Assembly (NCBI GenBank): GCA_037833965.1
Contig: AP031355.1
Span: 17,509,501 to 17,573,500 of the forward strand
DNA from: Marchantia polymorpha subsp. ruderalis
Lineage: Eukaryota; Streptophyta; Marchantiopsida; Marchantiales; Marchantiaceae
Direction of reading: 5' to 3'
Length of the DNA: 64,000 nt
The notes beneath the pieces are model-generated. The model was not told the origin of the DNA. It made no database searches and saw only the letters and a list, made by a program, of their open reading frames with translations. Every line of letters starts with the position of its first letter. Position 1 is the stretch's first letter. Both the position numbers and the translations under genes were made by a program. Shown here piece after piece: positions 24,881 through 37,630 of the stretch.

Positions 24881-27800
24881 TTAGGATTTAGCAGGAGAAC
24901 AACAGTCTTCAAACAGGAATCCGCCTGAATGGCAAGATCGTGGAAGTGTGGAACATACCTCTAAAGCGGACACTTCTACATCTTTGCCGTACTTGATCAA
25001 CCAGGAGTTGACCACAACCGTAGCGCACGCATCACCCCAAACATTACAAATAGTTCTGAACATCCCCAGTATCCAATCGACAGCGTATAGCAGTGACAGA
25101 TCTGCCAAGTACTTGGCATTTCCTGTTGCCTGAAATACAGACGAAAAGATTTACTGAATGAGGGGCCACATCAAGAGCTTACTGCACTTACTTAGCACCG
25201 CTAGAAGAACTTCAACACTTGAAGCCAGTGTTAGCATGCAGAGAAATCTCTCCGAATTGAGGTACAGTGATGAGAACATCTTCGCATGAAATCAAATATT
25301 GTGCATGACATTGCTTTTTCGAAGGCATTAGGAAAAGTGATTGTGGCAGTACCTGCAAAGCCGTGATCAACGTCACAAGACCTCCATGGGGAATAGAGGC
25401 TGTTCCGATTGCCGCAAGCGTGGCTACAATGACAATAACAATCACTTGTCCGACTGACAGTGATTCTCCATGCGCCTGGAACATGGAGAAGAACCAAAAA
25501 AAATAAATACACTCCACAAACCATCGACGGTGAGAATGCCACGAGTTTCCTCTAGTCAAGGAGCGGGTATCCAATTTTTAGCAGTCCAAGTACATACATC
25601 AATATCACCGAGCTTCTAACGTCGTTGCCAGTAGAATCACTCGGTGCCTAGAGCCAATCACTCAGTCAAGTCTATTCTGAGGTCGAGACCAATGCAGATC
25701 TAGAATAGGTATGCATGAAGCTAGTATGCCACAGTCTAATCTGAACGGACTGAGATTCATAATTTCATGCGGAAAAGGAGCAAAATTATTTCTGGATCTA
25801 CTGGTTCTCCAATGTCATGTTATTTCAATTCGTGCGAATAAGAATTTATAGGTACCTGAACAATGAAAATAACTGCGATGGCCTCGTACAGCGCAGTACC
25901 ATCACGGTTGATGTTCGTGCCCAAAGGCAGAACAAAGTTGACGATGGCAGGATTGCATCCGTGTCTTATTCCGCATTCCATACTTACGGGCATTGTAGCT
26001 GCACTGGACGACGTTCCCAGTGCCATGGCGAAGGCTGGCAACCAAGATCTGTGCAAAGTATTGTCGGTCAGTACCCAGGAAGAAGATGTGGTCTTTTCTT
26101 CCGAGAATTCCAAATATAAAGCTGTAAAACTGTCAAATATTCTACTAAACGAAGTGAGGAATTTTTCAATCTGGAATCATATTGAAGTCAGTTTTTGAAA
26201 GTTTGCAAGTAGGTTTGCAACTTACTTGAAAGCTTTAAAAGGATTTGTTCTGGACAGGACTAGAAGAGTAAGAGGTAAGGCGATGAAGAAGTGTATCGCG
26301 ATGCTTGTCAAAACGGTGACCACAAACAGTCCGAGAGACTTGAGCAAGTGGGTGATGCTACAGGCTTTCAATATGGTCGTCGCTATCCATGACGCAATAC
26401 CGATGGGTGTGATCAGGATGACCAAAAATATCTGTTACAATCACCACCAACCGCCGACAGATGTGAGACACTTTTCATGGTCTTAAGATGCTATCTCAAG
26501 ACCTGAGACAAACTTTGAGATACAGAAACCTGAGTACCGATCATGAACATGACGATCGTTGTACCATACTCACTGAAGCTAGTAAATGTTTCTTCATTAC
26601 ATCTTTTCATTCAAGTACTGCGTGCTGCTCCGAACTACCCCAGAGCAGGACATGCGTATGCATCAACGATTCATACTTACAATTTTGATGACAACGTCGT
26701 TGCAAATCTCGATACCTTTCATTAAAGGTTCAGCCCTTTCGCCTGCGCTCAAATGGAAGGATATAGGATTAGCTTTCCCATGATCAGAAGTAGCTATAAT
26801 GGATCGATCAACCACATCCAGCAGTCACTTGTCCAGATCCATCACGTTTGAGGTTCTGGACCACAACCAGGTTGGTGCACTCAACCATCGTCGACTGATA
26901 GTTCTCACAGAAAAAAATTCCCTTTTTCTTTCTTTCTTAAAACAGAATTTCAAATACAGTGATGGGAAACTTGCTAAACCAAAGAAAAGTGGAACAAATG
27001 ATTTATTTCATTCTTTGATGAGAGGCTATTCAAATAATGACCGAGAAAGAGGTCCCCTCAAAGGCCATCTTCTGTCCTCCCGAGATGGTCTTCTTCATGG
27101 ATGTACACAAGGGAAAGCTTTAAGTTGCAAATGTAGCTTACCAATTTTGACAAGAAAGACGGCGAAGGTGACAGCAAACACCATCACTCCCAGATAATTG
27201 GGCTCAGCAGCTGCCCCTACAATATTCGTTGGAATCAGATCCCGCCCAAGGTCCAATAATGAGTCCACAGTGGTCTTCGAAGCAGTGTCGTTCCTGTTGT
27301 GATCAGAATCAAGAACGATTATTGTGTCAAACGAAGGGTTATGAATCCGAAACTGGACGGACGGACAACGTAGATTCGAGGTAACAGACGGGTTGCATGA
27401 ACTTACGCGTCTTGTACAGCTGCCGTGTTCTCCGCAGCACAGGAAGCAGACGAGCCAGGATTCTCGAAAGGTCGGCTCTTTCCAGGATTAATGGTAAACA
27501 CGCAAGCGATTCCGATGATGATAGCGATGAACATGCTCAGAATGTAGTACGTGAGTGCCCATCTAGTCACCTTACCGCTCCTGTCAACACAATCACAAAG
27601 TGGGACTGTAAGTTGATGCAACAACAGTCGTATTGACTGAAGCTCGAGGAGGACATCATCCACAGAATACACCAAATCAAGAACCAGCCCAGCTTTTTGT
27701 GCTCTCGGACTGCCAATCGTAACCATCTCGACGCTCTTCTGACATCAAATCCGAAACTACGATTCGTGAGAATAACCGGCTGAGCTGAAATTGTGTATGC

Positions 27801-29479
27801 CTCCTTGCCATGCCGATGGCTCGACGTCAACCACAAGGGCATTCTGATCCATGTTTGGATCCACCTCGAGTGCACAAACGTGCAGGCGGGCGGCTGAGGA
27901 ACTTGGGCTCTAAAAATCCGGAAACTCACCACAATCGCATGTTGTTGGAAGGAGGAGGAGGGAATTACCCCGTTTTCGTGGCGCGGAGAGCGAAGACCCC
28001 AGACATGAGTGCGAAGACCATGAGCGGCAGAATCAGTTCTTGGAGAGCCCGAATCATAAGCTCGCCGGGATAACCTGGATCAATGAACCGTCCGAAAAGA
28101 ATAATCAGGCTCCGAGCATGTGCATGTTGTTGCAAGAGGTGGGCACTGAACTTACTGCCGTGACTCAGTGGCATAAATCGAGATATTGGAGAAAAGCGAC
28201 AGAAATTGTACCAATAAGAGCGATAGCCGTCCTCGACAGTTTCAAGCTGTACAGACCCGCGCCGAGGGAAATACCACATACGACTCCTATGACTGTCCAG
28301 ACCAGGAGCATTTCCATGCGGAACATCTTCTTCGAGAACTTCTGCCATGGATTCAGCGGCTTTTCCATTGCATTTCCTGCACCAGAGAGCAAATGAACAG
28401 AATCAGATGCTTGGACGCGTATATGTAGAGCACCTGATCAATGGCGAGAAGATAAACCTCTGAAATTATCGAGAAGACTCTGATGTGGGGAATCAGAGCA
28501 ATGGGTAACTGAGTCCTCACTCATCGATCAGAATCAGAATACACCAGCAACATTCTACATAAAAGATTACGCAACTCTGCATTCAGCTGGGGGGTCACCA
28601 AGCTCATCTGCTTGCAACACTACAATCCTCTATTCCGGTTCGTCAAGTAAACTCGTCCGTTAGATATCTGATCCTTGCTCAGCGATCAGAGGCTGAAGGA
28701 ATTCGAAACTGTTCGTGCAGAGCTGTATGACACCAGCTGAGCAATCACTGACATGTTTATTCGGGCGGGAGATTGCGCATGAAATCCTTCATTGCAGCAC
28801 GATCAGATGGGATCGTACTTCTGTACACGGGACTGACAGGACCACTGGCACGAAAAACGGCTCATCTGATTCATCTGGCAAGCTCGAATTGGCTGGAACG
28901 ACGGTCCGCGGGTAATTAAAATATGGACACGCACAGGGAGCACTGAAAACACGGTCTAAGCCCGAAGAAGTTCAGAAATGTATGAGAGGCGATATGCCCG
29001 CCAGAAAAAAGCCGTGATCCACTGCTTCCAGCGCGTGGGGACGCACCGCGACGAAGAATTTGAATTTCTGGAGAAGAACGGATTGGAATTTCTGCTGCAG
29101 CAAAGGGCTCCTGTACGAAGACTACGAAGACTCCTCATGACAGAAATCTTCCATGTTCGTGGAGGTTCAATCGCACGTATCAATCCTCGAAGCCAGCTAC
29201 CATTGTCTACTTGGAGGAAAGCTGCAAGAAAGGTATTGGATGTGCTCGTGGAGCGGAATTCTGCTTCCACGGATCCGCGCCTATAGCACATTAGCGAATG
29301 AGCTCGACGACTGTCAAACAAGTAGTTAGGAAGAGATCCACTCAATGCATCGAGACAAAATTCGTGATCGCACCTTGTTCTGGGACCTCGACGTATGCAT
29401 TCTTCTCGTCTTTCACTTCATGGCCGTTGGATTGGTGCTGGACCTTGGGCTGCTGAGACACAGGCTCGCTGATCGTCAT
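24881..29479 (-). CDS. Dicarboxylate/amino acid:cation symporter (DAACS, SLC1-like)
   Basis: Ten exons (minus order): 29374-29479, 28212-28376, 27969-28074, 27407-27580, 27142-27293, 26681-26742, 26226-26431, 25856-26048, 25353-25475, 24881-25129. All borders are GT-AG and phases agree, giving 511 aa, the usual family length. It is an integral membrane cation-coupled carrier for C4-dicarboxylates or acidic amino acids. Landmarks: YPGELMIRALQELILPL (TM2), the serine-rich HP1 loop ALGTSSSAATMPV, NPAIVNFVLPLGTNINRDGT (TM7), the HP2 tip ASIPHGGLVT and the TM8 segment DWILGMFRTICNVWGD. In TM8 the carboxylate-binding Arg and Asn are kept, but the position of the amino-group-binding Asp is Gly (codon 25064-25066). 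The N-terminal 35-residue hydrophilic tail lies on its own exon. Start chosen at the first ATG in frame after an upstream stop. Family certain, substrate inferred. Confidence 0.93.
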
Positions 29480-30620
29480 GGCGATAGCTTCTGTCAAGCG
29501 CGCTCGCTCAGTGTCGTGGAAAAAATTCCTGCGAGCCTCCGTATACAGCTGCAATTATCGAACCGAGTGGATGGCGGCTGAAATTCCGAACAATGCGGGA
29601 TGGATCGACGACTTCATGCAACCTCTGAAGACTACGGTCTGTCGGGAGCCGACATAGAACCTCGACCGCAATTCACATTCCAGCTCGGCGCTGATTGCCT
29701 CCTCCTCGTGGAAGGTTTCTAAGAGGGAACTCGCATTTGTATTTTCAATCAGACGCGTTGCAGGGGCAGGGGCAGGGGGCGGGGCGAGAGATTCGAAACA
29801 ATGGCAGGCAGGAGTTCGTCGTGCGAGGCCAGGCTGATGTCGTCTTCGTGATGCGCATAGGCACCCGATGCTTCATGACGAACCGCGTAGGCCTTTTATG
29901 CACAATCCGACCAGCACCAGCATCCGAGTCGAGGCCCCGGGCCTGGGCCCAGCAAGTCTACGCCGGACCGGACGGATTTGGACCATGCGGAGAAAGGCAG
30001 TCAAGCGAGGAGGAGCTGGTTCGGGCTTTCAACGTAAAGGCAGTGCGTGGAATTCCGGCTCTCCCTCCCTCTGCAGCACATCGTCGTAACACGCATTCCG
30101 TTCACAAAAGCAACAATACTAATTTATAATTGCCTCCGCACTTGGCTCGCTCCACTCGTCATCCTCATCCGCCTGTCGCCTTTGCCAGAGTCCCACCCGA
30201 ATCGCACATCTGCTCGGCCCCTCCCCCTCCCCTCGAAGTCGGTGAGCTCGAGCAAATCTGCAGCCCCGGAGGTTCCCTGAAGAGCAGGGGGTTCCAGATA
30301 ACGACACGAGCTTCGTCCCCGCACCTCTGGAGGTTGACCGGTTCTACAGGTAAGCCGGTCACAGTCTAGATTTGGGCCCCTCTCTCGTCCTTCTCTGACA
30401 CGGGGATTCTGAATATCTCGGCCCCGCCCCGCCCCAAAAGAGTGGGTTCCGGTGTCCGTCTCCGAACAGAGGCAGAGGAATACTACGTAAGAGAAATGCC
30501 GATGCGTCCAATCTTCTACTTCCAGCATTGCTCTCGGCCCATTTGATGATGTCAATCTTACGCCAGAAAGATTCACGTGGTCTTACTTGACTGAGATTCC
30601 ACGGGTCCTATTCCCCTCGC
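29480..30620. promoter_or_regulatory. GC-rich region upstream of the transporter
   Basis: The kilobase 5' of the minus-strand transporter start is much richer in G+C than the rest of the intergenic DNA, and it leaves many long overlapping frames open on both strands by composition alone. It holds G-runs (29763-29784) and CCCCGCCCCGCCCC at about 30423-30436. It is probably promoter and 5' UTR sequence; I cannot place a transcription start. Confidence 0.4.
29763..29784 (+). promoter_or_regulatory. G-quadruplex-forming motif
   Basis: Four runs of 4-5 guanines are separated by spacers of 2, 2 and 1 bases, a textbook intramolecular G4 pattern. It lies 284 bp upstream of the transporter start codon, with the G-rich strand opposite the coding strand. 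Confidence 0.6.
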
Positions 30621-33600
30621 TGTAACTGCTTCTCGCAGCTGCATCTGGATTAGTGACATTTAGTTTGCCGGCGATCTGAACTGGACCTCGATAAGGACAT
30701 TCGAGTGTGCAGTAGTGGATCTATGCGCAGGTGATGTCTTCCCAGCGGCTGGCTGGCGAGATGACCTGCCAGTCCCCCCTCCCCCGTCCTTTTCATCCTT
30801 GTTGACTTAGGTTGACTGTCTCCACTCGAATGCGCTTTGGGTCTGGCTGGCTTCAGCTTCAGTTGTGGCAGTGGAGGAGATTGTTGCCGAGGCTTGATTC
30901 AGCTCTAGATCCTCTCTCCTCCCATCTCCTCTCACAGACACAAATCAGAATACGCCTTGCCTCTCGTGAGGAGCCCTTCTCCGCCCGTATTAGCAAGGGT
31001 TGCGGAAGATTCCCAATCTGTAAGTGCTTGTCTCAACGTCTCTGTCTCGAATTTTCATCGATAGATCTCAGCACCCTTCCTCAGCAAATAATGGTTTTGG
31101 CCAACCCACTACGTGATGCGTTTTCTGCCCTTTTCATTTGGTGCAATGCGGTTGTTGGATCTCCTCGTACTCACATGACTCCAATCTAGATCATGACAAG
31201 AGTTCTCTGAAATCATTTCTTCACACGGCCAAGTCATAATCTTCAATCACGGTCGCCTTCGATTAATGGCCAGTCACTTAACTGATGAGCTGGTACTGTA
31301 CTCTGCTGGCTTAGCAGTGAGCCAACATTTCCTCCTCCTCATTTCTTCCACAAGGACGTCCTGGAAACTCCTGGCTCCTGTTGCTTCCGCATCTCTCATC
31401 ACATATCCACGTTACCATGAAATCCTCCCACCACAATCCACCCGACACTGAAGATTCAATTGTCGCCTCGTGATACGCACTGAAATGCATACACCAGGTT
31501 GTGTGCCCAGAAAATCATTCATGAATTCCTGAAATTTAGATTTCAATAGTACCGACAATGATTATCACGTGATTCTTGATCCTCTAAGTGCATTATGAGC
31601 TTAATGCACAGCTTCTTCAGACCTCAATCTTCTTAGAATCAGAAATATTATTCATAGAATCCAAATTTAGTCGCGCATTAAACCTAGAAAATGATTTAGC
31701 ATTGTCTATTTGCGTTATTTACTCATGAAAAGTATCAATTTCTTGTACATGGAGACCGGTTCGGATAACAAGAAATAAATTCATCAGGTCTTTATTATAA
31801 AATATCCTGTAACCATAGAGTGCTTGTACTCAATGCTTAGGAAATTAATAAGCAATTAAAAGGTGATATCCTTTTAATGCATGTATGTATTCTTCAATTA
31901 AAGGGAATAGAATACTGAAAAAAAGTAGCCTGATCAAAGCATGTTGAAAACACAAGTAAAAGAAGCTATGAAAGAACCAATCCAGGCCAAAAAAAATTTA
32001 TAAGTCAGTATCTCCTATGTGAAGTGACTATCTTTACAACTGTAACTTTCATGGATGCACAGTATTGTGTCATGATATGATGCAACACTGATTGGACAAT
32101 AATGACAAGTGTTATTTTTATTTTTTAACATCATGATGATATTATACCTACAGATTTTTGGATTTATTTTTCAACACCCAAAGTTCATTTCTCTACCAAT
32201 TCATTTTTACAAATTAATTTACGTTGAAAGTAAATTAATTTACTAGAATTATCACTTGAAAGTAACAATTCTAGTTGTTTCTAATCAGGCACACAAAATT
32301 TACAAGAGGTGTTTAGATGTCAAATCACAAGAGTTGTTTACATGTAAACATCACACACTTCAAAATTCTAAATGCTCTTATACTTAGTCAAAAAATCTAG
32401 TATGATGAAATTATAGTTAACAAATTGTCACAAAAGGAAGCTGCATATATGCCTATTACATATTTAATTCACTTATTTAAATTTTAATGTTTGAAAAAAT
32501 GCATAAAACAAAACCTTGTGAAGAAAGTAAATAGGAAGATTGAGCAAAATAGAGGAAAATATATGCATGTCAACTGATAGAGTACTCTCCTCTATATGCA
32601 TTTAATGCTTTGAAATAAAGTAGAAGATTTCTATGTAACATGTGAGAAGCTTTTTAGACTTTATTGTCTTTCCATGTATATTCTCCTTCAACGTCATACA
32701 ATGTTTCTAGCAGTTAGACATTTAAGGAATCTATGACACTTTAATTTGCAAGCATCTAAGACAAAGCTAGAGATTTAAACATTCACAACTTAGCCTAATA
32801 TAATAGGTCAATGAGTTATTTATCATCCTTTAAGGAAATGAACTACATGACAAGCATGTCCATAATATGTAAATTGATTAGTTCTGTAATGAGACACCAT
32901 TTGTTGTAGTTCGGGTTCAAAGGTATTATTGTTTGAAAATGATATACTTTTGTAAATTTTCGAGTTAGACAATACAGAGAGTAATGTGAATGTTAAAAAG
33001 TTTCTACAAGCAAACAATGTTGGCTAAGAGTTTTACTGGCCCTCTTAAAATCTCTTGCATTAATGAATGAAATTTCAAACATTCAAATTCAAGATCCAGA
33101 TATGCTCATCAACAATATTGCTTTACAACCTTCCAAACCCGTACTCTTATTATGAGGCAGCAATATTAAGTTATGTATTCAAGATTTTCGAGACCATTGT
33201 AGTTATATTGGACATGCGTAGAAATTTTGTATTATCTTGAAGATTACAACATTAGAATTCCAGATGGAATTTCCCTACAAGCATGTAATCACGAAGATAC
33301 AAAATGAACCCTCATATATATAAGATATTTAGCATAAAAAATCATTATGAATGGGGACACTTGGAGACTGCTTTCCAAAACAGTATGGTCTACACTCAAG
33401 ACCCGAGTGTAGACTTCGACCTCGAAAACCGGTAAGAAATTCCGAAGCTAAGGTACCCTCTGCACACTAGAGGGCAACGTCAAACAACTTCGGCCTGAAT
33501 TTTGCAGGGAAGGTCTTTTCAGTCAACAATCTGCATGGCTTCAAGAATCACACCATCATCGTGCTCTCTGCTGCTGGATATTTGAAATGAATTGGCACTT

Positions 33601-33640
33601 TATGGTTCTCGTATTAACCTGCATGGCCCAGTAATTGGCA
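30621..33640. other. Intergenic sequence
   Basis: The first kilobase has balanced composition with an open frame at 30812-31189 that shows no conserved motif. From about 31500 the DNA is AT-rich with no gene or repeat that I can name, except the hairpin at 33388-33414. Confidence 0.45.
33388..33414. repeat. Perfect 10-bp inverted repeat (hairpin)
   Basis: GTCTACACTC and GAGTGTAGAC are separated by AAGACCC. There is no gene nearby to which it could serve as a terminator. Confidence 0.85.
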
Positions 33641-33641
33641 T

Positions 33642-34035
33642 TTAAATATATAGTCCTATTACATCCTCGTCCGAGCCTTCAGCTTGGTCCAGCTGGACTC
33701 CGGTCCCAGATGGAACTCGAACAATAATCTTTTCCCGTCTTCCCTGTTCCAACGCTTGTCCCCAGTTCTGGAGGGACCAGGTCGGTAGGGAGAATAGGGG
33801 GGCACGTGTCCCTCTCCAGATAGGGCAGTCGTGTTGAACCAGGGCGCATTGAAGTCCGGTGAACCGACACGTGTGCGAGACATCTTTCCGTTCTGTTGCG
33901 CATAGGGGCAGATTGCCGGCAGAGGTAGGACATTGACTGCCACTGTGAACCATGGTCGTTGACGCCGGCCCCTACGCTCGGTCTTACGCTGAGGCTTACG
34001 TGGTGCACTCCCCGCACGGCGGTGATTCCTGCCAT
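33642..34035 (-). other. Isolated GC-richer island with overlapping ORFs, unassigned
   Basis: An island of about 400 bp in AT-rich DNA is open in all three minus frames (33642-33953, 33659-33943, 33679-34035). The middle frame looks most protein-like (for example DFNAPWFNTTALSGEGHVPP), but I know no family for it. It could be an organelle-derived or mobile-element fragment. Nothing in the sequence settles this. Confidence 0.2.
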
Positions 34036-34039
34036 CAGA

Positions 34040-36229
34040 TATTTCAGAATAAATTATTTCCTTATTTAATTAATTTACATCGAGAATTCTGGAATTCAGT
34101 TATGCGAAACAGAAGAGAGGAGAAGCGACTCGAGGGAATTTGGCCTCGAGTGAGACGCGCAGTGGCTTCGGATTTCTCCGTTTTTCGACGCGGAAAGTTC
34201 AGTAACCTTCGCTAGATTCACGGTGCCTTTGTGACAGACAACACGTCTTCCAGAATAGATATTGGATCGATTGCGAAAAGAGATTGACCAGGAGCGATGA
34301 ACCAGGTGATTCGAATGCACAGGGTTTCTTACAGACAATCCTCTCCTATAACTGGATTGGAGTCAGCAGGTTGAACCCTTTTGCAACTATGAGATTTACA
34401 TCAACATTCCCTCAGTTCTTGCAAATCATCAAAGGCTACAAGGAAGCTTTCTAGATCTTGGTGTGTCCGAGTGTCTCATCACAATTTACAGTTTTCTATG
34501 ATGCGTGTCGTGTCTTTGCACCAAATGCTTCCCTTTTTCTACGAACCACAATTTAGGATTTGATTGTAGATTAGGGTTTGAATATGATTGCACCTGTTCT
34601 CAATACTAGGAGAAGATAGTGATTTGAGCTTGGCTAGAAGAGGGCCATCGCCATGCCCATTTGTATGGTTGGCTGATTAAGATCAACAGGGTTCTAGCTA
34701 TTTGTTCATTGAGATTTAACATATCACTAGGACCTTCAGGAGTTACAAAAAATGCATGGGAGCTTGCATCTTTCATGGTGGAATTTTTTGGACGGGATGA
34801 AATAAATCCCATAAAACTATGTGCAACTGTGACTGTTTTCTCGAACGCAAGGTTTGATAGAGTAGTGTCGAAATATGGGCAAGATAAAACGTGATGAAAG
34901 CATCTTGACAACAGTAGACCATGCACATCGATCCCAACGCACGTGACGAACTGTACGAGCTGAGCGTGGGATGCATGTACTCCTGTTCGATCCGGATCCG
35001 GATGAGATTTTTCGATTTTACACCGAAAGGTGTCCGGTACTCGTGGAAACGAAACGAATAAGAAGTCTGGATCCCCACAGGAGCTTTGAAGAGCACCCTG
35101 AATTACAAGCGACCGCTTTTTGGACTGCTCCGACCTTGTGTGATACCACCTTCTGAGCTGGGTCGGAACTTCGTCCAATTCACTTTTGCACATCTTTCCA
35201 AATGTCCTGCTTCCAATCTCGATTGACTTCCAGAGACCAATATATTCAATTAAATTCTAGCCTTTATTTCCCAGTCCGTTATTCAAGATCCGGAATTCGT
35301 GTTTATATCTATTGACCACTTCCCTCTCCTTTCCTATTCTAAGTTTCATGATAAAAATTGGTTATTTAAACAGTTTTTAATTCATTGTGCGTTTCACATG
35401 TTTGTTCCAATCTTTGAACGTTCTTAATAATAGCCTTATCCTGGCAGTGTAGAAATATGATGTAGTTGAATCTGATTTTGAAAGTCTTGATTTTCAAATC
35501 TTCTCAGCAGGAGAAAACTAGCATCTATTCTTGATTTCTTTCTTCAATAATCAGGTAGGCTCTTTTCTTAGACAATGAACATCTTTTGGAATATCAATGT
35601 TCCTCAATAATCAATTCCTGCATCTATATGTCTAAAAAGGGTTGCCAGGATGGTACGTTGAAACCTTGATCATTTCAAACGTGCATGACGCAACATAGGA
35701 TCTTCTTAACAACCTTCAGACTGTTAAAAAGATCGTAACTGTTTATCTTAAGCTACTGTTACAGATGGTTCGCCATTTTCGCATGGGTGAAGTTTTCACT
35801 GAGTCGTAGGAATCTCTGGACATTTGCATTGTGATTGTATCAAACACGAGTTAATAGGGCAGTTTCCCCTATCGAGACAAACACAATGTGACTGACCTGA
35901 GCTAAAAAGTGCTACGTTCTAACTAGATCAGTTTCACGACGTTTGTCAATATGCTTATGTTTGTTAACTTCAATTTATACCTATGTAGTTTTTACCCTCT
36001 TGTATTTCAGTCAGTAACTTAAAAAAAAATAACCTCCAATGTCGATCAAACATGTAGAAATCATGTAGTTATTGTAATTCTGAACGAATGACCCTTTCGT
36101 CCTTTGGAATTCTGGACGAAAGATTTCCTGAATAAATCAAATCCAAATGAATCTTTCTCAATTCATCAATTGGATTGTGAAGTCCGATGAGAATAAATAA
36201 TTGTCTCTGAAAGTCCAATTGTTAAAAAA
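34040..36229. other. Intergenic sequence
   Basis: AT-rich. Frames at 34606-35193 are open on both strands without conserved features. No gene is supported. Confidence 0.4.
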
Positions 36230-36718
36230 ATGATTTATACTTATTTTGGGTTCGCAGCAGACCCGTGTTCCGATTTCAGGCTAGGATTCAACCCTTGCAG
36301 GATGATGAACTTGGGACCCATTGCAGTCGATCGCAGACTTCGAGCTAGGCCTGACCGTTCGATAAAGCGAGATGAAGAGCGAAATGTGCCTCCAGGCCGC
36401 CATATACAAGAGCAAAGAACAAGGGTGAAAATAGGAGACTGTACTGAAGAATCCAAGGCACTGCATCGGATCCGACTCGACTCTCGTTACCACGGTACGT
36501 GTGTCCTTCCACAAGACGAACCTCGAGTTTTGGACTGCGTTCTCAATCCGACATTACATCCTGCCGGTGTAATGCCGAGTTACTACGAGTGGAAACTTCT
36601 TCAGCCTAACAGTCTCTCGAACAAAAGGTTTCCTTATAAAGAACTACACAGAAATAATTTTGCCCGAAGCCATCTTAATATGCTGGGCATAACGAGATCT
36701 CCCGCGGGTTTTAAATAG
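36230..36718 (+). other. Unassigned 162-codon ORF
   Basis: An open frame from ATG to TAG in an otherwise gene-free stretch. The translation is rich in Arg and Asp, has no membrane segment or known motif, and no splice-compatible neighbours are visible. It may be chance. Confidence 0.2.
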
Positions 36719-37598
36719 TTGCATTCTTAGAATCAAAATTTATTTATTTATTTTCCCCCCAGTGTGTGGCCAATTGAAAACAATAAGAACACGCTACGTG
36801 CTGATAGCAAAGAATCAGGACAATAAATTATGTTCATCCAAATTCTTGGGTAAACTGGTTCAAATGTCGTCATGGTCACGCGAGAGACATGGTTTCGTGA
36901 AGAAACTGGTCGTCTAACTCTTGGAATCCAACTCTACGTTGTTTTAATTTTTTATTGACTTTGGGCCCCCCTTCGCTCTATGAATAACAAGCACGTCACT
37001 GGCTCCTACAGATGTGAAAGTATCTCCATCATCGGCATCTGATGTACACCTAGGTTACCAACTTGCAGCCAACAACTCAGACAAGTCAACAACATATATC
37101 TCGCGCTGAAAAAAGGCTCACTGATGGGAGTTTCAACAGCGCTTTTCACTGCATTTTGACGACGTTCCAACTCCCACTCAATGGCTTCTCACGCAAAGTC
37201 CTCCCAATACGTTAATCGACGCTGAAGTGCGGGCTTTGAGGTCCCACCGTCGCAATTGTAAACGCAAGAGGTTGAAACTGCTTACACCGTTTCACTTCTT
37301 CAGCAAAATACGTAACTATGACAACATGAACGGAAACGATTCGATGTGAGAGATTGTTTATGATAAAAACATCAAATGTCTGAAGCATAAGGGAAATTGA
37401 TTAATCCACATTGGGATGGAGCTCTTGGGTTCTGTGCAATCGAACAGATATAAACCTCTTCCGTTGACTGGGGTATGGGTCACCGAACGTCAACGACACA
37501 GGCCTGGATCGAGAGATCCGGACAGAGGTCTCATCTCAGACAGGCAAGGCTTGACTATCTGGAAGAACCGAACCGCGATGCCGGTCCTGGAACCGAGG

Positions 37599-37630
37599 AG
37601 GCCGGCCGGCCGGCCGGCCGGCCGGCCGGT
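37599..37630. repeat. (GGCC)n self-complementary microsatellite
   Basis: About seven and a half uninterrupted GGCC units. Each unit is a palindrome, so either strand can fold on itself. Confidence 0.9.

Noticed and set aside
26480..26600. Minus-strand stretch reading FSEYGTTIVMFMIGTQ as an additional transporter exon
   Set aside because: The flanking exons 26681-26742 and 26226-26431 join in phase without it and give the conserved TM sequence; it sits in the intron.
25863..27197. Plus-strand open frames across 25.8-27.2 kb (for example 25863-26198 and 26799-27197)
   Set aside because: They are antisense to the exons and introns of the minus-strand transporter, have no conserved motifs and do not join by splicing.
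28076..28130. Longer version of transporter exon 3 including SLIILFGRFIDPG
   Set aside because: No acceptor gives the right phase. The acceptor ending GATCCAG at 28075 joins exon 2 in phase to YPGELMIR, as in the family.
30124..30576. 150-codon minus-strand ORF upstream of the transporter
   Set aside because: Open because of high GC. Three overlapping frames on both strands are open too, and the translation is low-complexity Arg/Gly with no domain.
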